Source: UBA4416 sp046345275
GTDB lineage: Bacteria; Bacteroidota; Bacteroidia; B-17B0; Aurantibacillaceae
Length of the DNA: 17,989 nucleotides
Direction: 5' to 3'
Assembly: GCA_046345275.1 (NCBI GenBank)
Contig: JBKDJY010000055.1
Span: 1-17,989, forward strand
How positions within the stretch are numbered: the first letter of the stretch is position 1; every line of letters starts with the position of its first letter. This document shows, piece by piece, positions 7,204 to 14,276 of the stretch. Position numbers and translations under genes: made by a program. The notes under the pieces were generated by a model. It was not told where the DNA came from. It ran no database searches and saw nothing but the letters and a program-made list of their open reading frames with translations.

Positions 7204-7623
7204 TTATTTTGATTTTACTGATGTGCTAGTTTTTGATGGGTCAAACTTTGAATTTATCAGGCGTTTGTATTCTAAACTTTTTGCCCCGAAGTTTATTAAC
7301 ATTCCAATTTCTAAATTGTATGCCTCGAGATAGTTGATAGCTTGAGCTAAATGAACATCTTCTAGTTTAGTCAATGCCTTTATTTCTAATGAAACAACTT
7401 TCCCAACAAAAAAGTCAACCCGTCTTGTTCCAACTATTTTTTCTTTGTAGAAAATCATCATTTCAAACTCTCTTTGTGCTGGAACACTTTGAATAATAAA
7501 CTCTTCTTCTAATGCTCTTTGATAAACCAATTCTTGAAAACCATTTCCTAATATTTTATGCACTTCCATTGAACAGCTAATTATTTTGCCTGTCAATTCA
7601 GAATACTTGTATTTTTCATTCAC
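7204..7623 (-). CDS. GxxExxY protein, PD-(D/E)xK nuclease fold
   Basis: A 139-residue member of the GxxExxY family (PF13366). GFQELVY at 28-34 carries the naming motif; Asp70 and Glu80-Ile-Lys82 form the D...ExK core of a PD-(D/E)xK nuclease-like fold, and QAINYL at 94-99 resembles the RecB-type Q-x-x-x-Y motif. All core residues are kept, so nuclease activity is possible, but family function is not established. The start must be GTG: an in-frame TAA stands three codons upstream and the nearby ATG is out of frame. It is separated from mod by 125 bp, the largest gap in the island, and from the next gene by 24 bp. It may be an accessory nuclease or a passenger; this family is common and often unlinked to restriction genes. 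Confidence 0.85.
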   Translation of the reverse strand: MNEKYKYSELTGKIISCSMEVHKILGNGFQELVYQRALEEEFIIQSVPAQREFEMMIFYKEKIVGTRRVDFFVGKVVSLEIKALTKLEDVHLAQAINYLEAYNLEIGMLINFGAKSLEYKRLINSKFDPSKTSTSVKSK

Positions 7624-7690
7624 TATTTCTTAATTATAAATTATTATTCTTTATTGTAATTTGTGATGCCCAGTTTAGTCATTTTTTTGG

Positions 7691-7705
7691 TGTTTGAGGC
7701 AAACA
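7691..7705. repeat. 6-bp hairpin between mod and the GxxExxY gene
   Basis: TGTTTG and CAAACA form a perfect stem around a 3-base loop in the 125-bp gap after mod. No T run follows on the minus strand, so it is not a good terminator for mod; it might act in mRNA processing or stability. Otherwise the gap is plain AT-rich sequence. Confidence 0.3.
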
Positions 7706-7748
7706 TGGATATTTCATAATCAATTAAATCATTTTAATCAAGAGTAAA

Positions 7749-9356
7749 TCAGAGGTTCAGACGGTATATTTCGTAAGGTAGTTGACAAAAATCAATTCGG
7801 TATTCCAAACAAGTATGGTCATCTACATATTTGCAAGGGGCAAACACCAGGCGTTGTTTGCTTTTGAATTTTGGTAAAGATTGGCAACCTTCCAATGTTA
7901 AAGCGTTGCGTTTCAACCATTCTATATCGGGATGGTATAATAAATACACCGCATAATTGCTACTTTCCCCAATAAATACCGGGCTATGTGAAGCCTCCCC
8001 TTTGGGGAGGTTTGGAGGGGCTTTGAATTCTTCACCAGTTGCTGTATAAAATAAGTATCGGGCAAACTCAGTAAACGAAGGAAGGTTTTTGCCTTTTAGC
8101 AAACTTTCCATTTCAATCGTTTCTCCTAATTGGAAATAGCTAAATGTGCCGCCTAAACCCTTTTTTATTTTTTCATTTTTAGAGCTTTTAACGCCCTTTA
8201 TTACATGCCTTACTCTTTCCGCAGTTATTTCATTTGCGTAATCTTCTGTTTCAACTAAAATAAATTTTCTATTGCTTTCTGGAATTTCAGAGTTTAATTC
8301 TAAAACAGAGTGAGCTAAAGTTCCAGAACCTGAAAAGCTGTCCAACACAATAGAATCATTGTTGGTAGTAATACTTATCAAATGTTTAATTAACTCAACT
8401 GGTTTGGGATTATCAAAAAGTTCAGGCTCGTTGAATATGTCCTCATTAACAAGCTTTGAAGCACTTTCTGTCGAACCAAAATCATCTAATAAATTTGGCT
8501 GTGCAGAGAATGTGTCCTTGTCCTCAAAATCATAAATTTTCAATTTTACAATTCCATTGTCAATTAAGAATCTATTTTTCTCCTCATATTTTTTTGCAGT
8601 GTCTTCTCCAATTTGCCATCTTTTACCTTCACGAGGTTTTTGCCCAAGTATTTTGAATTTCATTGTATCCCTTTTGTATGAGCCAGCGTCTTTCTTTTCA
8701 ATTATTGTTAATCTATAATTTCCTTCTTTGTCGTTTAGGGGATATTGTCTGCTTTCTTTTAATTTAACTCTTTGTTTCATTCTACCTTGTGGTGTTTTTG
8801 CGTAGATATGAACGTAATCCATCAAAGCACTCACTTGAACTCCTTCAACATTTGTTGAAGTGGATTTTTTCTTCCATAAAAAGGTTGATATGAAATTATC
8901 CTCTCCAAAAATTTCATTCATTAAACTTTTAAGGTTATGTTGTTCGTTATCATCACAAAAAATTAAAATAACGCCATCTTCACACATTAGTTCTTTCAGT
9001 AATTTTAATCTTGGCATCATCATACAAAGCCACTTATCGTGTCTTGTTAAATCTTCTTTGTCAACAACTTTCCCCAGCCATTCCTGAATCATAGGAGTAT
9101 TAACATTATCGTTGTAAGCCCAACCTTCTTGTCCTGTATTGTATGGTGGGTCTACACAAACACACTTCACTTTACCTGAATAGGTTGGTAAAAGGGATTT
9201 TAATGCGATTAAGTTATCTCCTTGTATAATCAGGTTATCGTGCAGAGAAACTTTGTCGGTCAAACTCAATTCTTTTTTCGGCACCAATTGATGATACTTA
9301 ACCGCCAAGTGGTGGTTTTGCACAAATGTTTTTCCTTTAAAATGGAGTGTTGGCAT
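7749..9356 (-). CDS. Type III-like site-specific DNA methyltransferase (Mod)
   Basis: An N6-adenine methyltransferase of the beta-type motif order. Counting from the ATG at 9356, DPPY (motif IV) is at 69-72 and FSGSG (motif I, cofactor site) at 341-345. The target-recognition region probably lies between, about residues 150-320. The C-terminal part (FIGESSNYAVYLLYHPDIEW and IDFCQLPYEIY) is typical of Bacteroidota Mod proteins. A TTG 13 codons further upstream would overlap DUF262, but MPTLHFKGKTF is the usual N-terminus, so I choose the ATG, 11 bases after the DUF262 stop. Length is 535 residues. A GC-rich palindromic repeat adds about 18 foreign residues near 444-461. With Res it would form a type III-like modification and restriction pair; which strand or site is methylated is unknown. 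Confidence 0.9.
   Translation of the reverse strand: MPTLHFKGKTFVQNHHLAVKYHQLVPKKELSLTDKVSLHDNLIIQGDNLIALKSLLPTYSGKVKCVCVDPPYNTGQEGWAYNDNVNTPMIQEWLGKVVDKEDLTRHDKWLCMMMPRLKLLKELMCEDGVILIFCDDNEQHNLKSLMNEIFGEDNFISTFLWKKKSTSTNVEGVQVSALMDYVHIYAKTPQGRMKQRVKLKESRQYPLNDKEGNYRLTIIEKKDAGSYKRDTMKFKILGQKPREGKRWQIGEDTAKKYEEKNRFLIDNGIVKLKIYDFEDKDTFSAQPNLLDDFGSTESASKLVNEDIFNEPELFDNPKPVELIKHLISITTNNDSIVLDSFSGSGTLAHSVLELNSEIPESNRKFILVETEDYANEITAERVRHVIKGVKSSKNEKIKKGLGGTFSYFQLGETIEMESLLKGKNLPSFTEFARYLFYTATGEEFKAPPNLPKGEASHSPVFIGESSNYAVYLLYHPDIEWLKRNALTLEGCQSLPKFKSKQRLVFAPCKYVDDHTCLEYRIDFCQLPYEIYRLNL
7984..8024. repeat. GC-rich palindromic repeat inserted in frame in mod
   Basis: CCTCCCC at 7994-8000 and GGGGAGG at 8004-8010 form a perfect 7-bp stem with a TTT loop, followed by GGAGGGGC. 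The block is far richer in G and C than its surroundings and is read as PPNLPKGEASHSP in Mod, a proline-rich insert between TGEEF and FIGESS, which are adjacent or joined by a different linker in relatives as I recall them. Similar CCTCCCC/GGGGAGG palindromes are scattered through many Bacteroidota genomes, often translated. No second copy occurs in this window. Confidence 0.65.
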
Positions 9357-9367
9357 ATCGTTATTAA

Positions 9368-11056
9368 TTAAATACTTAATCCTTGAATTTTCCAAATTGC
9401 TTTGGCGTGTTTTGCCAATTCCCTTTGTCGTGCAGCTAGTTTGTCTTCAGACCAAGTGTCAAAATGTTCGGAAATAGATTTTGTTAATTCACTGTTTGAT
9501 TGATTAAAGAAATTAATCTTTTCAATATATGGTTTCTGGTCTGCCTCACGATTCAATTTTTTTTCTAATAAAGTAAGGTTTCCAATTCTATAAACTGAAC
9601 GATTAATTTCCTCGAATGTAAATTCTCCCCAAGCATCATCTGCATTTTCAGGTAAGATATGTTCAATAGTAAATAAATCACTATCAGGATCAATTTCATT
9701 TTTATATTGATACACTTCAATTTTAGCTAAAATATATTTTACAATTTTATGATTTCGAGAAGTATTTTTTAATTCTTTGGTAGAAAAATCATTCTCAAAA
9801 TTCAAATCACTTACGTAAATGTTTTGAAAATCTACTGCTGCAAAGTTTTTTGTTGAGGCTATTTTCAAAGCAACTGTATTGTAAACATCTTCTTGTGCAT
9901 TCGGGTTTAATCCCCCAATAATGTTATATCTAAATGAAATTACTGAACAAATTTTAGCTAATTTTTGGAAGTTTTCAATTTCTAAGTTTCTTAATGCTGA
10001 TAAGAAAAGGGAATTGGTTTGCCTTATTTGGAAAAGCCTTAATTCTTTTAATGATTTTCTTATTTCAGGTTTATCTTTCCAAAATTCATCTTCAGGATTT
10101 TGAATAGCTAAATAAATATCTGCTGTATCATTAAGGTTTCTAATTAGTTCAAAAACTTGGTCTTTTGATTTTATATTGCCTTTTATGGTTTTAAATAGAT
10201 TTTTTTTGCCTACTGATTTATTTATGCTATTCCAATAATACCGTAAATAATCTTCAAATTTTTGTTCACCCAATTTTCCTACTATCTTGCTCCAAATATT
10301 TTCCAACTCTTCAATTTCTGATATGTGAGGTTTAGTTTCGTCCACAACTGAAAATAAATAGTTTTTCAACAAATCTGATGATGATAATTGAACGCCTCTT
10401 GCATTCAAAGTTTCAAATACTTTAAAAGCATTTAATTGGTAGGTTACTTCAATAACTGTAAAAAACAATTTATCAACAATATTATCAATAAAAGCGGCTA
10501 AGCTTTCGCCTGTTTTAAATTCTTTTTTTATTCTATCATAATACCAATTAAAACACTCTCTCATGTGCTTTTCAGATGTATTGGTATTTCGAAGTGGTAA
10601 CTCTTTTAATAAAACCAAGTGCTGTTTGTAATAGTCGTCACTGTTCCTATTTAATTTAAGTTTATTGTTAGAAATTAAGGTTACGGGGTCTATATATCCG
10701 ATATAGCTATTTAAAAGACTATCTTTTCTTTTATGATTGTTATCAGCATCAATACCTGAATCAACCAACTCTTTCAAGCATTTTAGTGTTGAAAGTATTA
10801 ACAAGCTCATTGTGGTTAATCGTTGTTGCCCATCAATTATTTGAAATTCTTTATTATTTGAGGTTTGAAGAACCAAATATCCCATATAATGTTCGTTATC
10901 CTCATTGGTTATTAAAGCCCTAATGTCTTGCCATAAATCATCCCAATGTTCTGCTTCCCAAGTATAGTCTCGTTGAAATTTTGGAATTTCATAACGTAAC
11001 CCATTACCCATTAGTTGACGGTAAGTTTTATTTGATGTCCCTTGTATGCCTTTCAT
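9368..11056 (-). CDS. DUF262-DUF1524 (GmrSD-like) restriction protein
   Basis: A 562-residue two-domain protein. The N-terminal DUF262 part has IPKFQRDYTWE at 24-34 and DGQQRLTT at 75-82, a ParB/sulfiredoxin-like nucleotide-binding fold, and FETLNARGVQLSSSDLLKNY at 214-233. The C-terminal DUF1524 part has IEHILPE at 464-470 with candidate catalytic His466, and IGNLTLLEKKLN at 491-502, fitting a His-Me finger (HNH-type) nuclease. In GmrSD these domains together cut DNA with modified cytosines, driven by nucleotide hydrolysis; here they are fused in one chain. Targets of this copy are unknown, but it must tolerate the methylation made by Mod next to it. Its stop is 11 bases before the mod ATG; its start overlaps the 3' remnant of an XRE gene by 29 bp. 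Confidence 0.88.
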   Translation of the reverse strand: MKGIQGTSNKTYRQLMGNGLRYEIPKFQRDYTWEAEHWDDLWQDIRALITNEDNEHYMGYLVLQTSNNKEFQIIDGQQRLTTMSLLILSTLKCLKELVDSGIDADNNHKRKDSLLNSYIGYIDPVTLISNNKLKLNRNSDDYYKQHLVLLKELPLRNTNTSEKHMRECFNWYYDRIKKEFKTGESLAAFIDNIVDKLFFTVIEVTYQLNAFKVFETLNARGVQLSSSDLLKNYLFSVVDETKPHISEIEELENIWSKIVGKLGEQKFEDYLRYYWNSINKSVGKKNLFKTIKGNIKSKDQVFELIRNLNDTADIYLAIQNPEDEFWKDKPEIRKSLKELRLFQIRQTNSLFLSALRNLEIENFQKLAKICSVISFRYNIIGGLNPNAQEDVYNTVALKIASTKNFAAVDFQNIYVSDLNFENDFSTKELKNTSRNHKIVKYILAKIEVYQYKNEIDPDSDLFTIEHILPENADDAWGEFTFEEINRSVYRIGNLTLLEKKLNREADQKPYIEKINFFNQSNSELTKSISEHFDTWSEDKLAARQRELAKHAKAIWKIQGLSI

Positions 11057-11174
11057 GGTTTTTGCTTTTACTTTTTTGATACTTTACTTTTTCATCCTCT
11101 ACCTGCAATGCTTTTAAAGCCACTTGTTCGTCTGCCACTTCATAAACCAACTTGTCAGAAAGCCAAGAAATCAT
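11028..11174 (-). pseudogene. 5'-truncated second copy of the XRE regulator gene end
   Basis: A 48-codon frame beginning with an ATG in the dinD stop (ATGA overlap) and ending inside the DUF262 gene. Its residues 2-31 (ISWLSDKLVYEVADEQVALK, then ALQVEDEKVK) repeat the end of the intact XRE protein upstream, which reads VSWLSDKLVYEVADEQVALK and ALQVAEEKVK. The helix-turn-helix half is missing. Its own last 16 residues differ from those of the intact gene and would represent the original XRE C-terminus, once overlapping DUF262. It is best read as the leftover of an earlier regulator gene after dinD and a new regulator copy were inserted. Whether it is translated is unknown. Confidence 0.7.
11083..11170. 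repeat. Direct repeat copy 1 (XRE gene 3' end), flanking dinD
   Basis: 88 bp aligned without gaps to 12031-12118, with 4 differences counted by eye; the 70-bp part from 11101 has only one. The two copies are 948 bp apart and enclose dinD. The near identity at DNA level points to a fairly recent duplication. Confidence 0.85.
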
Positions 11175-12004
11175 TTTTTATCATTGGATTTTGAATTCAA
11201 CTTTTTCTTCCCACTCTCAATTTTCTTCCCACTTTCTTCTGTTGGTAAATCTTCGGGCATAGTACCCCCAAGTTCTTTAATCGTTTGCCTTACTTTTTGT
11301 CCAACTTCAAAATGCGCTTGGTTAGCTTTTTGTTTCCCTTTAATGTTTTCTCTCTTTAATTTATCTTCCGTTTGAGTAGCTCTGAAAAGGTTTGCTGCCA
11401 ATTCGGTACTTCCCATATGGTCAAGAATATTTTGGCTTTTCTTTAATCCTTTTTTTGCGTGAATTTCTTTTGCACCCAAGCCATTATATAATCCCATATA
11501 CCCATGATTTTGAAAAACGGCATATTCCCATGGTTGAATAACACCTGCTTTTTTTGCAGCATCAGCTAATTGCTTGTTGTGTTCTGCCATTTCTTTTCTT
11601 AAGAAAAGACGTTTATCCTCTTCTGTATGCAGTTGCTTAAAATCTTCTTCTAAAATCTCTTGTTTTCTTGTTTGAACAGCAAAGTAGGTTTGCCCTAAAG
11701 CAACTACCTCTTTAGAAGGGTCGGCATTTTGCACAATCAAATAACACGCATACCTTGAAAGGCGAATATCGCCAATATCCCTTTTAGCTCCTTTGGGTAA
11801 ATCTATCAATTTCTCCACTCGGGGAAAATGATCATCAGGCTCTTGCCCAGAGTTTTTACAGGCTTGTTTGGCTTTATCAATTACATTAAGAAATTTATCC
11901 CATTTAATATACTCCAGTATCCCATACAATTCTCTTGCACTCCAGTATTCTTGCCCAATTTCATTGGTATGTTTAATTTTTTCGAATGTTGAATGTGTTG
12001 CCAT
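11171..12004 (-). CDS. dinD: DNA damage-inducible protein D (DinD)
   Basis: A 277-residue protein closely similar along its length to E. coli DinD as I recall it. An N-terminal BRO-N-like domain contains LSRYACYLIVQN at 82-93, and the C-terminal half has FQNHGYMGLYNGL at 154-166, DHMGSTELAANLFRATQTE at 185-203 and GQKVRQTIKELGGTMPE at 225-241. The E. coli protein is LexA-controlled and has been reported to inhibit RecA filament activities, including strand exchange. The tail after residue 245 is a Lys/Ser-rich extension with an imperfect tandem repeat (ESGKKIESGKKK). It starts one base after the XRE stop, so it follows that regulator in one transcript; no LexA-like site is evident. It lies between two copies of the XRE gene end, a sign of insertion. 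Confidence 0.92.
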   Translation of the reverse strand: MATHSTFEKIKHTNEIGQEYWSARELYGILEYIKWDKFLNVIDKAKQACKNSGQEPDDHFPRVEKLIDLPKGAKRDIGDIRLSRYACYLIVQNADPSKEVVALGQTYFAVQTRKQEILEEDFKQLHTEEDKRLFLRKEMAEHNKQLADAAKKAGVIQPWEYAVFQNHGYMGLYNGLGAKEIHAKKGLKKSQNILDHMGSTELAANLFRATQTEDKLKRENIKGKQKANQAHFEVGQKVRQTIKELGGTMPEDLPTEESGKKIESGKKKLNSKSNDKK

Positions 12005-12005
12005 A

Positions 12006-12308
12006 TTATTTCTTTTTAATCCTGTTGTATTTTACTTTTTCTTCTGCTACCTGCAATGCTTTTAAAGCCACTTGTTCGTCTGCTACTTCATAAACCAACT
12101 TGTCAGAAAGCCAAGAAACAAGCAAATCACTTTCTTTAATTTTAAAATACGCTGCAAGTTTCACAACCTGTTCTCGGGTTGCATTTCTTTGTCCTCGTTC
12201 TATTTTGCTTAAAATAGCTTGGTCTATATCAAGGAAAGCTGCAACTGTCCGTAAGGGCAATTCCTTTTCTTCTCGTAGTTTTCTTATCGTTTCTCCTAAA
12301 TTGTCCAT
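12006..12308 (-). CDS. Small XRE-family transcriptional regulator
   Basis: A 100-residue helix-turn-helix protein (from the ATG at 12308). Residues 3-60 form the XRE domain: LGETIRKLREEKELPLRTVA, then DIDQAILSKIERGQR with the recognition helix around 30-40. Residues 61-100 form a C-terminal helical tail. Size and position resemble the controller proteins of restriction-modification systems, which time expression of methyltransferase and nuclease. A frame extending to a TTG at 12341 exists, but that codon lies inside the operator-like dyad and there is no family match in the extra 11 residues. First gene of the island operon; the dyad 15 bases upstream suggests autoregulation. Its 3' end is duplicated beyond dinD. 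Confidence 0.85.
   Translation of the reverse strand: MDNLGETIRKLREEKELPLRTVAAFLDIDQAILSKIERGQRNATREQVVKLAAYFKIKESDLLVSWLSDKLVYEVADEQVALKALQVAEEKVKYNRIKKK
12031..12118. repeat. Direct repeat copy 2 (within the XRE gene)
   Basis: Partner of 11083-11170. This copy encodes the C-terminal tail of the intact regulator, from VSWLSDK to the stop-proximal Lys residues. Confidence 0.85.
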
Positions 12309-12322
12309 TTTGAACAAAAGTG

Positions 12323-12343
12323 TTTTGACTATTCGTGTCAAAA
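12323..12343 (-). promoter_or_regulatory. Operator-like dyad and promoter of the island operon
   Basis: TTTTGAC and GTCAAAA form a perfect 7-bp inverted repeat with a 7-base spacer, the size expected for an XRE dimer. On the minus strand the dyad carries a TTTG/TTGACA-like upstream box; 16 bases further is CACTTTTG, one mismatch from TAnnTTTG. Initiation a few bases after that box would fall at or just before the XRE ATG, giving a leaderless or nearly leaderless transcript. A smaller TTTTG-TT-CAAAA dyad overlaps the start itself. Confidence 0.5.
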
Positions 12344-12403
12344 ATATAAAATGAATTCTGAAAATGCTCTAAAAAAGTGTTCAAAGTTTTCAACAGATTA
12401 TCA

Positions 12404-12490
12404 ATGTCAAACGGGTCGGTAAAATTGGCTGTCGAGTTAGTTCTTCTATTGATGGTCGTTTCGGTTGTTCTATACTTGCTGGTAAAATAA
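12404..12490 (+). CDS. Possible 28-residue single-helix membrane peptide
   Basis: An ATG-started frame encodes MSNGSVKL followed by a run of about 18 hydrophobic residues (VELVLLLMVVSVVLYLLV) and a final Lys. It lies between the divergent XRE and M1 peptidase genes. Short hydrophobic peptides next to mobile regions are sometimes toxins, but no ribosome binding site, promoter or antisense RNA is evident, and chance is likely for a frame this short. It is listed only because the helix is so clean. Confidence 0.2.
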   Translation: MSNGSVKLAVELVLLLMVVSVVLYLLVK

Positions 12491-12610
12491 AATTAGTGAA
12501 CGATAAATTTTATAAGTTACACATGAACTGACTGAAAAATTAACTGAACGCATTAGAGATTGATTATTTTCTCTTCCTTTTCATCTCGATTATTTTGTAA
12601 ATTGCCATCA

Positions 12611-14239
12611 ATGAATTGGAGATTTATTTTAATGACATGTTTGGTACTTTTGGCTCGTGTTTGCGATTCACAAAATCTGAAATTTACACATGCTGATTCT
12701 CTCAAAGGTACTTATGGAAAAGCACGTTCTTGGTGGGATTTAAAATATTACGATTTAAGTGTGAATTTTAATTTGAAAGATAGCACAATCAATGGCACAA
12801 ATCGAATTTCCTATACTGCCTTAGAATCACAATCAGTTATGCAACTAGATTTGATGAAACCAATGATGATTGATAGTATCATTTTTCAAGACCAAGCTTG
12901 TAAATTCAAACGCGATGGCAATGCCTATTTTATTGAATTGCCTAAACAACATCTAATTGGCGCGACGTTTGACATGCTTGTATATTTTCATGGAAAGCCT
13001 ATCACTGCCAAGATGCCGCCATGGGATGGCGGCATTGTTTGGACAAAAGATGTTTTCAAACAAGACTGGGTTTCCATTGCTTGCCAAGGGATGGCGGCAC
13101 AAGTATGGTTTCCAAATAAAGACCATATGGAAGATGAACCCGATGGATGCCTGTTGCATTACACTGTTCCGTCTGATCTTGTTGCTGTTGGAAACGGTCG
13201 CATTATAGACATAAAGAAGAATCCAAATAATACAACAACTTATACGTGGAAAGTTCAAAATCCAATTAATAATTATTGTATCAGTCCCTACATCGGTAAA
13301 TACAGTAATTTTCAGGATACCATTCATGGAGAAAATGGTGTGCTTGATTTAAGCTATTGGGTTCTCAATCACAACGTATCAAAAGCTAAACAACAATTCA
13401 AGCAAGTGAAATCTATTTTGCACTGTTTTGAATATTGGTTTGGTCACTATCCGTTTTATGAAGATGACTATAAGCTTGTAGAGGCGCCTTATTTGGGAAT
13501 GGAGCATCAAAGCGCAATCGCCTACGGAAATGGATTTGAAAATGGATACAAAAAAAAAGATTTATCACTCAGCGGCTGGGGATTGAAGTGGGACTTTGTT
13601 ATTGTTCATGAATCTGGACATGAATGGTTTGGAAATAGTATCAGTGCAAAAGATGTAGCGGATAATTGGATTCACGAAAGTTTTACAACTTATGCTGAAA
13701 ATTTATACACCGAATATTTGTTTGGAAAAAAAGCTGGCGCTGAATACGTCATTGGAACGAGGAAGTTAGTTATGAATGATAAACCTATTATCAGCGCTTA
13801 TGATGTAAACGAAGAAGGCCCCATTGACATTTATTACAAAGGTGCCAATATGTTGCATACAATTAGACAATTGGTGGGGAATGACAGCTTGTGGCGCAAC
13901 ATGCTGCGAGGATTAAATAGAAAATTCTATCATCAAACTGTTACCAGCACTCAAATTGAAAATTACATGTCCGAAGTTTTAAAAATGGATTTAAGTCCCA
14001 TTTTTAATCAGTATTTAAGAACAATCCGCTTACCAACATTAGAATATAAAAAAACAAAAGCTGGTTACGCTTACCGATATAAAGGCGTTACTTCTGGTTT
14101 TAATATGAAACTTAGGGTTTTAATAAATGGAACAGAGCTTTCGATTGAGCCAACAGAGAGATGGCAAGAATTAAAAAGTAAACAACAAGGATTTGTACTT
14201 GATGAGAATTTTTATGTATTATTGGTTCAGAAAAAATAA
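12611..14239 (+). CDS. Secreted M1-family metallopeptidase (aminopeptidase)
   Basis: A zinc aminopeptidase of 542 residues from the ATG at 12611. That start gives a clean signal peptide (NWRFILMTCLVLLARVCDS, residues 2-20), whereas the longer frame begins at a TTG with an unlikely leader. GMEHQ at 296-300 matches the GxMEN substrate-anchor motif with His for Asn. HESGH at 333-337 with Glu356 eighteen residues on is the HExxH-x18-E zinc site. Tyr408 in YYKGANML fits the catalytic tyrosine. The protein has the N-terminal beta domain and catalytic domain but little of the large C-terminal helical domain of PepN, like short Bacteroidota M1 peptidases. Probably periplasmic or outer-surface; there is no lipobox or sorting domain. 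Monocistronic or with the small downstream frame. Confidence 0.88.
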   Translation: MNWRFILMTCLVLLARVCDSQNLKFTHADSLKGTYGKARSWWDLKYYDLSVNFNLKDSTINGTNRISYTALESQSVMQLDLMKPMMIDSIIFQDQACKFKRDGNAYFIELPKQHLIGATFDMLVYFHGKPITAKMPPWDGGIVWTKDVFKQDWVSIACQGMAAQVWFPNKDHMEDEPDGCLLHYTVPSDLVAVGNGRIIDIKKNPNNTTTYTWKVQNPINNYCISPYIGKYSNFQDTIHGENGVLDLSYWVLNHNVSKAKQQFKQVKSILHCFEYWFGHYPFYEDDYKLVEAPYLGMEHQSAIAYGNGFENGYKKKDLSLSGWGLKWDFVIVHESGHEWFGNSISAKDVADNWIHESFTTYAENLYTEYLFGKKAGAEYVIGTRKLVMNDKPIISAYDVNEEGPIDIYYKGANMLHTIRQLVGNDSLWRNMLRGLNRKFYHQTVTSTQIENYMSEVLKMDLSPIFNQYLRTIRLPTLEYKKTKAGYAYRYKGVTSGFNMKLRVLINGTELSIEPTERWQELKSKQQGFVLDENFYVLLVQKK

Positions 14240-14276
14240 GGTGAGTGCGTCAATCATTTTAGATTTGAGGGTGCGC

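Noticed and set aside
9357..9395. TTG start of mod, 13 codons upstream
   Set aside because: It would overlap DUF262 by 28 bp and adds residues absent from the usual MPTLHFKGK N-terminus; the ATG at 9356 is better.
12309..12341. TTG start of the XRE gene
   Set aside because: The codon lies inside the inverted repeat that looks like the operator, and the 11 added residues are outside the XRE domain.
12560..12610. TTG start of the M1 peptidase
   Set aside because: The ATG at 12611 gives a normal signal peptide; the extra residues would bury it behind an atypical leader.
12611..12720. Lipoprotein signal in the M1 peptidase (Cys in LLARVC)
   Set aside because: The residue before Cys is Val rather than Gly, Ala or Ser, so it does not fit a lipobox.
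12957..13327. Long frames on both strands inside the M1 peptidase gene
   Set aside because: They lie wholly within a well-supported enzyme gene and carry no motifs.
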